Shown in pieces: positions 1 through 8,197 of a DNA stretch of 19,927 nucleotides. The first letter of the stretch is position 1. Each line of letters starts with the position of its first letter. The stretch covers positions 1 to 19,927 of the forward strand of contig JAAKFW010000004.1 in the NCBI GenBank assembly GCA_011064905.1. The letters run 5' to 3'. The DNA comes from Candidatus Anoxychlamydiales bacterium (GTDB lineage Bacteria > Chlamydiota > Chlamydiia > Chlamydiales > SM23-39). Position numbers and translations under genes: made by a program. The notes under the pieces are model-generated. The model did not search any database and was not told the DNA's origin. It saw only the letters and a program-made list of their open reading frames with translations.

Positions 1-41
1 GCTTTGGCATGAAAAAGTCATATGTTGAGATAGAAGCTTAG
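1..41 (+). CDS. Possible 3' end of an upstream gene (partial)
   Basis: In frame 3 the first bases read FGMKKSYVEIEA and stop at TAG 39-41, after which the sequence becomes almost pure A/T. This would fit the last codons of a gene starting left of the window. Twelve codons are too few to identify a family. A competing reading frame on the other strand (ATG at 48-46, open to the left edge) cannot be excluded, so this is a weak call. Confidence 0.25.
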   Translation, partial: FGMKKSYVEIEA

Positions 42-232
42 GTTGCATAATCAAGTTTTTTTTGTTTTTTCTTCTAATTGAAGTTCTCTATATTAAAAAT
101 CTAGTTTAAAGGACTGAGCAATATAGATATTATTAAAAATATTTATATATTTTTTTTGTATAAAAGAATTCTCAAAAATATGAGCTTTAATATAAGCTAG
201 ATTTTATTAATTAAATATTTAAGGGTTTATAT
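42..232. other. A/T-rich non-coding leader
   Basis: This is extremely A/T-rich sequence with T runs (55-72, 150-157) and no open frame of note. It presumably holds the promoter of the gene at 233. Several TATA-like strings occur, but none has a convincingly spaced -35 partner, so no promoter is called. A Shine-Dalgarno-like AAGGGT lies at 221-226, six bases before the ATG at 233. Confidence 0.5.
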
Positions 233-1009
233 ATGGCAAAAAAGTCAAAATCAAAAAAAGTTGAAGAAGAACCGCAGCTGAAAAAAATGCTTCTTTGGAT
301 AATGGAAAAAAGAATCTATTTTTTCTCTCTTTTAGCAAGCGTTGTATTCCTAAATATTATTCTATATAAGCTAAAGCCTTTTTTTAAGAAAAAGTCTATT
401 GACAGCTCGATGCTAGTTGAAAAAACCTATAGCAGCTGGAAAGATTCTTCATATAATGATAGAGATAAGCTCTCTCAGTTAAAAGCTTATATAAAAAAAC
501 ATCCGAACTTAAAACCTAAATATGAAGGGCTTATCGTTCAAAATCTTTTAATTAATGAAAAGTTTTTAAAAGAGGACGAGAGTTTAGCTTCTAGCGCTTT
601 AGATAGAACAAAAGATGAACTTCCTTTTTATTATGAGTTTGCAAAGGTGGCTCTTTTAATAAACAAAGAAGATTATGTAAAAGCGCTTGACAGTTCAAAA
701 GAATTAAAAGCTAATATGCTATGCGATCTATCCTTTCTACAAAGTGAAACCCTTCCGGCAGGAGCTGTTTTATATTCATTTAATCTGCTTAGAATTGCAC
801 TTTTAGAGGCTAAATTAAATAATGAAAAAGAAGAGATGATAGCTTGGCAGGAGTTAGAGGATTATTTGAAAATGGGATCTGAAAAGGATTTGAATGAGAA
901 TATCAAGCTAGCAGCTAAAGCTTTAAATCAGATATTTAATGAAAATGAAATTAAGCTGAGAGATTATATCCTATATAGGAAAAGCTCTCTCAGCTCAGTT
1001 GAATCTTAA
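233..1009 (+). CDS. Single-anchor membrane protein with helical (TPR-like) domain, function unknown
   Basis: This 258-aa protein has a Lys-rich cytoplasmic N-terminus (residues 1-27), one hydrophobic segment at about 28-46 (IYFFSLLASVVFLNIILY), then a basic stop and a soluble domain to the C-terminus. The soluble part is rich in Leu, Lys, Glu and Ala and predicted from its pattern to be helical repeats, for example the pairs around 85-160 and 175-240. This resembles the general build of anchored TPR-like helper proteins such as YfgM, but I do not recognise the family. The ATG at 233 is preceded by AAGGGT at 221-226. It is transcribed towards the minus-strand gene that ends four bases downstream, so it is not part of the secretion operon starting at 1701. 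The coding call is firm; the function is unknown. Confidence 0.85.
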   Translation: MAKKSKSKKVEEEPQLKKMLLWIMEKRIYFFSLLASVVFLNIILYKLKPFFKKKSIDSSMLVEKTYSSWKDSSYNDRDKLSQLKAYIKKHPNLKPKYEGLIVQNLLINEKFLKEDESLASSALDRTKDELPFYYEFAKVALLINKEDYVKALDSSKELKANMLCDLSFLQSETLPAGAVLYSFNLLRIALLEAKLNNEKEEMIAWQELEDYLKMGSEKDLNENIKLAAKALNQIFNENEIKLRDYILYRKSSLSSVES

Positions 1010-1013
1010 AGTA

Positions 1014-1508
1014 CTATTCTTCTTCAGAAGGTTCATCCTCTTCTTCTGACGATTGATCAGAGTCAGAGAGGTTCTCTTCTAAATTTGGTCCTGAATGGAG
1101 CTCTTCTGAATGCTCTTCATCTCCATGAAGTTCTCTTGTAGTTGTATGAAACGAGTAGCCCGCTAAAAGGCCTATTTCTGCAAATAGGATAAGCGGAACA
1201 AATACAGCAAGAACGATTCTAACAACACCTATTATAATAATAGTTGTTTTGGGAGCAGTAGCTTGAAATTTTAATAACTTTTTCAAGAATTTACCAACCT
1301 GAACAGGCAAGGCAATACCGATTATTGCTAAAAGACCGGCAAGGATTAAGCTCCAATTAGGGCCTGTAAAAAACCCGAAAACACTAGAAATAGTAGCAAT
1401 AATAAGAGCTAGAATCAAAAATACTTCATTCGTATATTTACGAGCAAACTTTTCGATCTCTTCTACTGATACTCCCTCTTTAATTTTTTCTGTTACTTTT
1501 TTAGCCAT
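1014..1508 (-). CDS. Small hydrophobic membrane protein with acidic C-terminal tail
   Basis: This 164-aa protein has a charged amphipathic start (residues 1-26), two closely spaced hydrophobic segments at about 28-48 and 52-72, a short basic linker (KFLKKLLKFQ), a third long hydrophobic stretch at about 88-117, and a tail of about 45 residues dominated by Glu, Asp and Ser. The paired hydrophobic segments recall the bilobed hydrophobic domain of chlamydial inclusion-membrane (Inc) proteins, but the basic linker and third segment are not diagnostic and an ordinary inner-membrane protein is equally possible. The start ATG (1508-1506) follows AGGAG (1517-1513) with a short four-base gap. It is divergent from the T2SS run and convergent with the gene ending at 1009. 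I do not recognise a named family. Confidence 0.85.
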   Translation of the reverse strand: MAKKVTEKIKEGVSVEEIEKFARKYTNEVFLILALIIATISSVFGFFTGPNWSLILAGLLAIIGIALPVQVGKFLKKLLKFQATAPKTTIIIIGVVRIVLAVFVPLILFAEIGLLAGYSFHTTTRELHGDEEHSEELHSGPNLEENLSDSDQSSEEEDEPSEEE

Positions 1509-1528
1509 ATGACTCCTATGTTTTTAAT

Positions 1529-1541
1529 CCTCTTTTAGAGG
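1529..1541. repeat. Short inverted repeat CCTCT-TTT-AGAGG
   Basis: A perfect five-base-pair inverted repeat with a three-base loop lies in the 5' leader of the minus-strand gene, about 12 bases upstream of its Shine-Dalgarno. It could form a small hairpin in that mRNA. It is short enough to be chance. Confidence 0.3.
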
Positions 1542-1550
1542 GCTTATAAA

Positions 1551-1578
1551 TATTTTATGGCTAAGTGGCTATAAAATA
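1551..1578. repeat. Inverted repeat enclosing GGCTA direct repeat
   Basis: TATTTTAT (1551-1558) is mirrored by ATAAAATA (1571-1578), and between them GGCTA occurs twice (1559-1563 and 1567-1571) eight bases apart. It sits where the promoter or operator of the minus-strand gene at 1508 would be expected. A/T-rich inverted repeats are common by chance at this composition, so an operator role is only a suggestion. Confidence 0.3.
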
Positions 1579-1640
1579 TCTCTTCTTTTAATCCTAATTA
1601 AAATATTTAATACAATTTTTTGCAATATATACATCTTTCT

Positions 1641-1669
1641 TTGTAATTTTTTCTCAGATCATATAAAAT
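1641..1669 (+). promoter_or_regulatory. Candidate sigma-70-type promoter of the T2SS run
   Basis: TTGTAA (1641-1646) and TAAAAT (1664-1669) are separated by exactly 17 bases, matching TTGACA at four of six and TATAAT at five of six positions. Transcription would begin near 1676, giving a leader of about 25 bases before the ATG at 1701. It is the best-spaced candidate in the gap, although high A/T content makes such matches easy to find. Confidence 0.4.
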
Positions 1670-1700
1670 AAAGGGCTATTTTTAAAAAAAACAAAAAGAA

Positions 1701-2888
1701 ATGATTACAGAGAAACTGTTAAATAAGATTTTTACATATTTTATTTTACTTTTAGTGATTTTGTCTGCATTAATGTTTTTTATTTTTGCACGTCCCTCGA
1801 AGTTAGAGAGTGCAAGCTACATAAAAAGAGGGGAGAAAAAAGAGGTTTCCTTAGATATTGTGTCAAAAGCTCTTTTTTTAGAACCTTTTAAATTTGATGT
1901 GTCAATTAATTCTATAAAAGATGAGATAGACGTTCAAGTTGCAGCGAAAAGGCCAGACTCCAAGTCTAGGGAAGAAAAATTTGAGATAAAACTCAAAAAA
2001 TCATCAAAAATTTTAAAAGTTATTGAAGGTGAAAAGTTTTTTGTAAAGATAGATAAGAGTGGGAGCTTTGAATTCTCTGATGTAAAAACTCCTTTGGTAA
2101 TATTTTTAAAATCTATAGATAAAAATAGTGTAAAAGTTGTAATGGAAACAGATTTAGAAGATTTTATGGAAGCTGCGCAAAGTAAAACAAATTTTTTTAC
2201 TCTGAAGACAACAGATTTTGTTAATACAAAAGATGTTGATGCAAGAGATGATTTAAAGCTTTTAGCTTCTTCTAAGTGGTTTTCTAAAGATGAACTTCAA
2301 AAATTTTATAAAACTAAAAATGGTATAGAGCCTAAGGAGCGGTTAGAAATTGATGGAAAAATAGTTCATTTAAATCATGATGATGTATTAATATTTAAAG
2401 ATGGCATCTGGCAATGCCCGATATCTTTAGAAAACACTCAAAGCTATACTATTGCGAAAATAAAATCTATAGATAGCAAAATGCTTGAAATTGATGCGTG
2501 GGATGAAAATAGCAATAAATATATATTTGCTGTGCCGAGCATAGTAAAACAAGGGTTCTCTATAAGAGCAGATCAGTTTGTAACTGCTATCAGAAAAAGA
2601 ACTATTACGCATCTTAGTTGTCAAATCGAAAAGCAGAGAGTGATTTTAAAAGAAAAAGATATCCTTATAAAAAAAGAAGGGCGCTGGAGGCTTTTAAAAA
2701 AGGATATTGATTTTGATGAAATAAAAAACGAAGAGCTTTTTTACTTTGATAAGGTTGTGAGTAAAAATAATAAAAACTTTTTTGTTGGATATTTATTTAA
2801 TCCGATGAGAACTAACTATTTAAAAATTGAAGCACCAATCTTATCTTCTGTGAATCAAAGGATTAATAAAAAGAGAGCAGTTCGATGA
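1701..2888 (+). CDS. Membrane-anchored protein in the gspC position of the T2SS cluster
   Basis: This 395-aa protein has one N-terminal hydrophobic anchor (about residues 11-30) and a large, presumably periplasmic, Lys/Glu/Asp-rich beta-type region. Its position directly before gspD, sharing an ATGA stop/start overlap (2885-2888), and its bitopic build match GspC, which links the inner-membrane platform to the secretin. I do not see a clear GspC homology-region or PDZ motif, so GspC is inferred from context. A motif is repeated inside it: residues 220-239 and 312-331 share V-x-L, D-(V/I)-L-I, K-(D/E)-G and W at matching places, suggesting a duplicated domain. The ATG at 1701 has only a weak A-rich Shine-Dalgarno (AAAGAA). 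It could alternatively be a lineage-specific T2SS accessory protein. Confidence 0.75.
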   Translation: MITEKLLNKIFTYFILLLVILSALMFFIFARPSKLESASYIKRGEKKEVSLDIVSKALFLEPFKFDVSINSIKDEIDVQVAAKRPDSKSREEKFEIKLKKSSKILKVIEGEKFFVKIDKSGSFEFSDVKTPLVIFLKSIDKNSVKVVMETDLEDFMEAAQSKTNFFTLKTTDFVNTKDVDARDDLKLLASSKWFSKDELQKFYKTKNGIEPKERLEIDGKIVHLNHDDVLIFKDGIWQCPISLENTQSYTIAKIKSIDSKMLEIDAWDENSNKYIFAVPSIVKQGFSIRADQFVTAIRKRTITHLSCQIEKQRVILKEKDILIKKEGRWRLLKKDIDFDEIKNEELFYFDKVVSKNNKNFFVGYLFNPMRTNYLKIEAPILSSVNQRINKKRAVR

Positions 2889-5107
2889 TTAAAAAAATAT
2901 ATATCTTTCTAATTCTAATAACTTTTAGCGTATTTGCAAACGAGACCTTTGAGCTTGAAAAAGAGGTAAAAAAAGTAAATGAAGAGTTAATACATCTCAA
3001 AAAAATACTTAAAATAAATTTAGAAAATGCTAATGAACTTTATTCAAAAGAAGCTAATGAAGAAGAATATTTGAATTTACTATCTGAAGTTAAAGAGATC
3101 AGAAAAAAGATCAGAGAGTTAGAAGATAATTTTAGAAAAGAAGCAGTAGATAGCTCTATGAAAACAGACGAAGGCTATGCTTTTTGGGATCAGGCAGAGA
3201 GCTCTATATCTCAACTTATTATGGAATATGGTTCAGGAGACTATCTATATGTAATACCGCAAGAGATTGCAAATCTTAAAATTAATCTATTTTCTACTAT
3301 TCCAATACCAAAAAATTCATGGGACGATCTTTTAAGAATAATACTTACACAAAATGGAATTGGAATAAAAAAATTAAATTCATATCTCAGACAGCTCTAT
3401 ATCTTAAAGCATGATCAGTGCAATGTTGATGCGATTGTTACAAAGGTAGAAGATTTAGATTTATTAGATGTAGCAGCAACAGTTTGCTATATTTTTTCAC
3501 CGAAAATCGAGCAGATAAATTCTGTACAAAATTTTTTAGAAAGATTTTCCGATTTAAAACAAACAAGTGTGCATACAATAAAATCAAATGTGATTGTTAT
3601 TGGATCGAATCAGACTTTAAGAAGGCTTGTTAACTTATATGATGCTGTTTTTAAAAATAGCGATGGAAAGATTATAAAAGTTGTTAACCTGAATAAAGTT
3701 GAACCTCAAGATGCAGAAAAAATTTTAACAGCATTTTTCACACAATCTCAAAAAACAAGACCATCTTTTTATCAGGGAGCTACAGATGAATTATCTGTTG
3801 TAGTTCAAGGCAATAATTTAGTTCTTATTGGAGAGGTGGATTTAGTTGATAGAGCTGAAAAAATCATTTTAGATCTAGAAAAGCAATTAGATGATCCTGG
3901 TGAAATGGTAATTTATTGGTATACATGTAAGCATTCAGATCCAAATGAGATAGCTGAGGTTTTAGAAAAAGTTTATGGATCGATAACGAATGCTAAACTG
4001 GAAACAAAAGAAAAGGAAAAGAAATTAACAAATATTACTCAAAGGTTACCGGCTTCTTCGTTGACGAATCCAAATCAACAAACGAGAGTTTCCTCTGTAA
4101 AAGAAAAGGATTTAGCTTTAGCAAACTCAAATTTTGTAGTAGACGCTAAGAGTGGTGCTATTTTGATGGTTGTTAAAAAAGAGGATTTAAAAAAGGTTAA
4201 AGCTCTTTTAGAAAAATTAGATACACCTAAAAAAATGGTGCAAATAGATGTTCTATTAGTAGAAAGAAAGATAAGAGATCGCAGGCAGACTGGGATCAAT
4301 CTATTAAAAATAGGTTCTCCTGATACAAAAAAAGATCACACAGAATTAAATTTTAATTCTGCAAATAAAAAAGGCGTATTAGATTTTATAATATCTCGAG
4401 TAAAAGGACCATTGCCTTCATTTGATATTGCGCTTAGTTTTTTAATGGCTAAAGAAGATATGAAAATTGTGGACTGTCCATCTATTTTAGCAATAAATCA
4501 AACAGAAGCTTTGATATCAATTGTTGATGAGATTTCAATTAACAATGGCGCTGTAAGAGTTGATTCAAAAGATGGCCCTAAAGAGGAAAAATCTTATTCA
4601 AGAGCAGAATATGGAACCACCATAGCCATTACTCCGACGATACATCTCTCTGAAGACCTTGAAAAAGAGGAAAAGGGTTTTGTAACGCTTCGAACAAATG
4701 TCTCTTTTCAAACAACAAACTCAACGGAGAATGATAGGCCTAATATTACGAAAAGAAATATCGAAAATGAAGTGAGAGTCGCTGATGGTGAAACGATAAT
4801 TTTAGGGGGGCTGCGTAGAAAGATAGATGAAAACGATTCTGAAAAAATACCATTTTTAGGAGAAATCCCGGGAATTGGCAAGCTATTTGGTACAACAAAA
4901 CAAAAACACACATCATCTGAGATGTTTATTTTTATTACTCCACATATAATTAAAGATTCAAAGCTTGATTTAGCCAAGCAAAGAGAAAACTATATGCAAA
5001 AAAGACAAGGAGATATTGACGAGTTTTTAGAAAAACTAACAGTAGCTAAAAAAAATGAGAAGAAAAAACTTTTTGAAAAAAGCTTAGAACTTTTTTTTGA
5101 CAGATGA
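2885..5107 (+). CDS. gspD: Type II secretion outer-membrane secretin GspD
   Basis: GspD forms the multimeric outer-membrane channel through which folded T2SS substrates leave. This 740-aa protein starts with a signal peptide (residues 1-18, ending VFA before NETFE) and then has a Glu/Lys-rich coiled coil at about 20-90, which is an unusual insert. An N0-like domain follows at about 118-178, then N1-type domains (about 235-460, including the VVNLNKVEPQDAEKIL stretch). The C-terminal secretin domain runs from about 465 to 690. It carries the family signature VADGETIILGGL (about 632-643) and LGEIPGIGKLFG (658-669), followed by the final strand FIFITPHII. A basic helical tail of about 45 residues ends the protein, possibly the S-domain or pilotin-binding site. 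It overlaps both neighbours by ATGA. Identity is firm. Confidence 0.96.
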   Translation: MIKKIYIFLILITFSVFANETFELEKEVKKVNEELIHLKKILKINLENANELYSKEANEEEYLNLLSEVKEIRKKIRELEDNFRKEAVDSSMKTDEGYAFWDQAESSISQLIMEYGSGDYLYVIPQEIANLKINLFSTIPIPKNSWDDLLRIILTQNGIGIKKLNSYLRQLYILKHDQCNVDAIVTKVEDLDLLDVAATVCYIFSPKIEQINSVQNFLERFSDLKQTSVHTIKSNVIVIGSNQTLRRLVNLYDAVFKNSDGKIIKVVNLNKVEPQDAEKILTAFFTQSQKTRPSFYQGATDELSVVVQGNNLVLIGEVDLVDRAEKIILDLEKQLDDPGEMVIYWYTCKHSDPNEIAEVLEKVYGSITNAKLETKEKEKKLTNITQRLPASSLTNPNQQTRVSSVKEKDLALANSNFVVDAKSGAILMVVKKEDLKKVKALLEKLDTPKKMVQIDVLLVERKIRDRRQTGINLLKIGSPDTKKDHTELNFNSANKKGVLDFIISRVKGPLPSFDIALSFLMAKEDMKIVDCPSILAINQTEALISIVDEISINNGAVRVDSKDGPKEEKSYSRAEYGTTIAITPTIHLSEDLEKEEKGFVTLRTNVSFQTTNSTENDRPNITKRNIENEVRVADGETIILGGLRRKIDENDSEKIPFLGEIPGIGKLFGTTKQKHTSSEMFIFITPHIIKDSKLDLAKQRENYMQKRQGDIDEFLEKLTVAKKNEKKKLFEKSLELFFDR

Positions 5108-6582
5108 AAAACAACATTAACCTTCAAGATTTTGAATTTATAAAAAATAAGGTAAAAAAGATTCCATATCTTTTTGCTAAAAAAAATAATTTAATAGCTA
5201 TTGATGAAAAAAATGAAAAAATTATTGTAGCTATTAGCGATATATATAATTTGGAAGCTCTCTCAGAGCTTTACCTGATGTTTAATAAAGAGATAGAATC
5301 TACAGTATACCCTAAAAACGAGATAGAAAAAGCAATCGAGATTTGCTATCACCAAATTAAAAAAATAGTTCATAGAGAAGATGAAGATGAAAAAAATGAA
5401 AATTTTGAAGGATACGATCTTTTAGAGGTTTCTTCAGATAACGAAGTTGTAAATATTTTAAATACAATTATTTTAGAAGCGATAACTCAAAAATCTTCCG
5501 ATATTCATCTTGAGCCTGAAAAAAATATTTTAAAAATAAGATATAGAATCGATGGGGTTTTACAAAAAAGAGATTATATAACATCTCACTTGGTTTCTCA
5601 AATTATTACCAGAATAAAAGTTATGGCAGCTTTGGACATCGCAGAGAAAAGGCTTCCTCAAGATGGAAGAATAAAACTTATGATTAACAAAAGAGAGATA
5701 GATTTTCGTGTCTCTACAATTCCAACAGTATATGGCGAGAGGTTAGTTTTAAGAATTCTAGATAAAAGCAATATAGTCTTGGGGCTAGATATGATTGGGA
5801 TGGAGAAAGTTTTACTTAAAAATTTTAAAAATTCTATAGCACATCCTGAAGGAATTGTTTTAGTAACAGGGCCAACCGGAAGTGGAAAAACAACAACATT
5901 ATATAGTTCGATAAATGAACTGAATAATTCAAGTTTGAATATTATGACTATTGAAGATCCTGTTGAATATAAACTAACAGATATTGCTCAAATAGCTGTA
6001 AACCCAAAAATTGATCTGACCTTTGAAAAGGGCCTGCGGCACATTTTAAGACAAGATCCGGATATTATAATGATAGGAGAGATAAGAGATTATCTAACGG
6101 CTGAAATAGCGATACAAGCATCTCTAACCGGACATTTAGTTTTGTCTACACTTCATACAAACGATGCTCCATCTGCAATCATTCGTTTAGCTGATATGAA
6201 AATCGAACCTTATCTTTTATCTTCAACAATAATAGCTGTTTTATCTCAAAGGCTTGTTAGAACAATCTGCAGCTCTTGCAAAGAAGAGTATAAGCCTTTG
6301 AATATTGAGCTTGAAGAGCTTGGAATCAAAGAAAAGACACTTTATCGGGGAAAGGGATGCAGTGATTGTTTTAACACAGGCTATATGGGTAGATGTGGAA
6401 TTTATGAGCTTATGGTTTTGGATGATAAAATAAAAAATCAAATTGTAAAAAATGTAGATGTAAACAAGATAAAAGCAAACTTAAAAAGTGATTATAAAAC
6501 TCTTCGGCAAAATGGAATAGAGCTCATAAAAAAAGGGATAACAACAACTTTTGAAGTAATAAGAGTAACAAAAAATATTTGA
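5104..6582 (+). CDS. gspE: Type II secretion cytoplasmic ATPase GspE
   Basis: GspE is the hexameric ATPase that powers pseudopilus assembly at the inner membrane. The 492-aa protein has a short N-terminal domain (1-110), then the N2 domain beginning near VVNILNTIILEAITQKSSD with the DIHLEP motif. Seen motifs are Walker A GPTGSGKT (256-263, K262), Asp box TIEDPVEY (about 282-289, E284), Walker B IIMIGEIRD (321-329, catalytic E326) and His box GHLVLSTLHTND (343-354). The zinc-binding tetracysteine of the GspE/PilB branch is intact (C389, C392, C419, C422). Length and motif order match the family, so an active enzyme is expected. The start overlaps the gspD stop (ATGA, 5104-5107), implying translational coupling. 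Confidence 0.97.
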   Translation: MKNNINLQDFEFIKNKVKKIPYLFAKKNNLIAIDEKNEKIIVAISDIYNLEALSELYLMFNKEIESTVYPKNEIEKAIEICYHQIKKIVHREDEDEKNENFEGYDLLEVSSDNEVVNILNTIILEAITQKSSDIHLEPEKNILKIRYRIDGVLQKRDYITSHLVSQIITRIKVMAALDIAEKRLPQDGRIKLMINKREIDFRVSTIPTVYGERLVLRILDKSNIVLGLDMIGMEKVLLKNFKNSIAHPEGIVLVTGPTGSGKTTTLYSSINELNNSSLNIMTIEDPVEYKLTDIAQIAVNPKIDLTFEKGLRHILRQDPDIIMIGEIRDYLTAEIAIQASLTGHLVLSTLHTNDAPSAIIRLADMKIEPYLLSSTIIAVLSQRLVRTICSSCKEEYKPLNIELEELGIKEKTLYRGKGCSDCFNTGYMGRCGIYELMVLDDKIKNQIVKNVDVNKIKANLKSDYKTLRQNGIELIKKGITTTFEVIRVTKNI

Positions 6583-6592
6583 GGTTTTTTTT

Positions 6593-7774
6593 ATGGCTTT
6601 ATATGAATATTTTGCTCTTTCAAAAAGTGGTAAAAAAATAAAAAAAGTAATTAGCGCAACATCTTTTATGGAGGCTAAATCCATATTAGAGTTGCAAAAA
6701 ATTGCAGCTTATAAAATATCAAAAATCTCTGGAAAAAAAATATTTCTTTCAAAAAAAGAGGTTTTATATTTTTTTGAGCAGCTCAAAAACATGCTTTTAG
6801 CCGGCCTTGCCTTATATGAATCTTTACTAATCTTAGCTGAAAAAGAAGAAAAGAAAAAAATAAAACTATTGATTTTGGATTTAAGCGAAAACATTAAGAT
6901 GGGTCTTTTTTTATCTGATGCTATGAAAAAACATCCAAAAACATTTGATACAATTAGTATATCGATGATTGAAACAGCTCAAAAAACAGGGGCTTTATCG
7001 GAGAGTTTAAATGAAATTATAAAAATATTAACAAGTTCAATGAATCTGAAAACACGTCTAATTTCAGCGTTTACTTATCCGGCGGTACTCTTAACTTTTT
7101 GTATGGTAGTTTTAAATTTTCTGCTTTTTATTACGATTCCTTCTCTATCCGATCTGTTTGAAGACAGGAAACTACATCCTTTTACAAAAATGGTTTTTGC
7201 GATCAGTAAATTTGCTGTAAATAGTAAATTTTTTATTTTTTTAGCGGTGGTAGGAATAATTTGTGTTTTTTTATTGATGTATTTTTATAAACCTTTTAGA
7301 AAAAAAATTATTGAAAAACTTTTAAATCTTCCTATATTAAAATCTTTTTTAATAAAAGTTGCTCTCATTCGATTTTCGATCTCTTTTTCAAATCTTTTAA
7401 AAGGCGGGCAGAGTTATGTGAATGCTATAACGCTGGCAATAAATATTTTAAAACATCAAACCTTAGAAAATGAATTTTTACCAATAAAAGATAAACTCAT
7501 CGAAGGGGAAAAATTATCAACTCTTCTAAAAGATAGTGAAAATATTCCTCCGATGGTATCTAAAATGATATCTATTGCTGAAGAGACATCTGAAATGCCA
7601 AAAATGCTATCAAATATTGCTAAAATTTATGAAGAAGAAGTTGATAGATTTTTATCTAAAATATCTAGCATTGTGCAACCAGTTTTGCTAGTAATACTAG
7701 GGTTAATTATCGGTTTTGTGGTTCTTTCAATTTTGATACCACTTACCGATGTAAGTTCATTTATAGGAGAATAA
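6593..7774 (+). CDS. gspF: Type II secretion inner-membrane platform protein GspF
   Basis: GspF is the polytopic platform protein that couples the GspE ATPase to pseudopilus growth. The 393-aa length is typical. A short N-terminal domain (1-60, starting MALYEYFALSKSGKK) is followed by two GspF domains: one at about 62-185 beginning LYFFEQLKNMLLAGLALYESL, and one at about 265-385 with RFSISFSNLLKGGQSYVNAI. Transmembrane segments are visible at about 160-190, 205-233 and 355-385, the last reading VQPVLLVILGLIIGFVVLSI, a family hallmark. The Shine-Dalgarno GAGG overlaps the gspE stop (TGA 6580-6582), and the ATG is at 6593. Confidence 0.95.
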   Translation: MALYEYFALSKSGKKIKKVISATSFMEAKSILELQKIAAYKISKISGKKIFLSKKEVLYFFEQLKNMLLAGLALYESLLILAEKEEKKKIKLLILDLSENIKMGLFLSDAMKKHPKTFDTISISMIETAQKTGALSESLNEIIKILTSSMNLKTRLISAFTYPAVLLTFCMVVLNFLLFITIPSLSDLFEDRKLHPFTKMVFAISKFAVNSKFFIFLAVVGIICVFLLMYFYKPFRKKIIEKLLNLPILKSFLIKVALIRFSISFSNLLKGGQSYVNAITLAINILKHQTLENEFLPIKDKLIEGEKLSTLLKDSENIPPMVSKMISIAEETSEMPKMLSNIAKIYEEEVDRFLSKISSIVQPVLLVILGLIIGFVVLSILIPLTDVSSFIGE

Positions 7775-7777
7775 TTT

Positions 7778-8197
7778 ATGAGAAAAAAAAGATATATGTC
7801 TCTTTTGGAGATCATGATCGTTATCTTGCTAATTGGGATAATTACCTCAGTTGTAGGATTTAATGTAAAAGGGAGTTTAGAGAAGGGCAAAGTCTTTAAA
7901 ACTGAGCAAGCGATAGTTCAGATTAAAGATCTACTTCTTTTGGAAGTAGCCGGTGGATCTGCTATAGAACTGGTAGTAGCTAGCCCAGTAGAGTATTTAA
8001 GAAGATCTGGAGTTCCCAAAGAACCAAAAAAATTTATTCTAGATGGTTGGGGAGAGACTCTAACGGTTGAGGCAACATATAGCAATACGGATATCAAAGT
8101 GTCATCTAATAAACTGAATAATTACTATATTAGAACAAACAAAAACAACCCCGATGTAGTGGAGAGCGAAGATGATCAAGATGCGCCTAAATATTAA
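7778..8197 (+). CDS. gspG: Type II secretion major pseudopilin GspG
   Basis: GspG polymerises into the periplasmic pseudopilus that pushes substrates through GspD. This 139-aa protein has a basic leader (MRKKRY), then the class III-type motif MSLLEIMIVILLIGIITSV with Glu at +5 and about 20 hydrophobic residues, a long helix, and a small C-terminal domain. That domain contains LDGWGETL, comparable with the DPWGNPY region of GspG proteins. The residue before the predicted cut is Tyr rather than the near-invariant Gly, which is unusual. The acidic C-terminus (VVESEDDQDAPKY) is also distinctive. The start is fixed by AGGAGA at about 7765-7770, which overlaps the end of gspF. Its last 26 bases overlap the next gene. 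Confidence 0.88.
   Translation: MRKKRYMSLLEIMIVILLIGIITSVVGFNVKGSLEKGKVFKTEQAIVQIKDLLLLEVAGGSAIELVVASPVEYLRRSGVPKEPKKFILDGWGETLTVEATYSNTDIKVSSNKLNNYYIRTNKNNPDVVESEDDQDAPKY

Larger units (their letters stand above)
1509..1700. promoter_or_regulatory. Divergent intergenic region serving the 164-aa gene and the T2SS run
   Basis: These 192 bases separate two head-to-head genes and must hold both promoters. They contain a hairpin-like CCTCT-TTT-AGAGG (1529-1541), an inverted TATTTTAT/ATAAAATA pair (1551-1558 and 1571-1578) enclosing a GGCTA direct repeat, and a sigma-70-like promoter facing right (1641-1669). Confidence 0.5.

Noticed and set aside
1..48. Minus-strand frame starting at ATG 48-46 and open to the left edge
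   Set aside because: Only 16 codons are visible with no ribosome-binding site, and the reverse reading gives an equally possible gene end; neither can be established.
53..83. T-rich stretch with CTTC-TAATT-GAAG as a terminator
   Set aside because: The stem is only four base pairs and the T run lies before rather than after it on the + strand.
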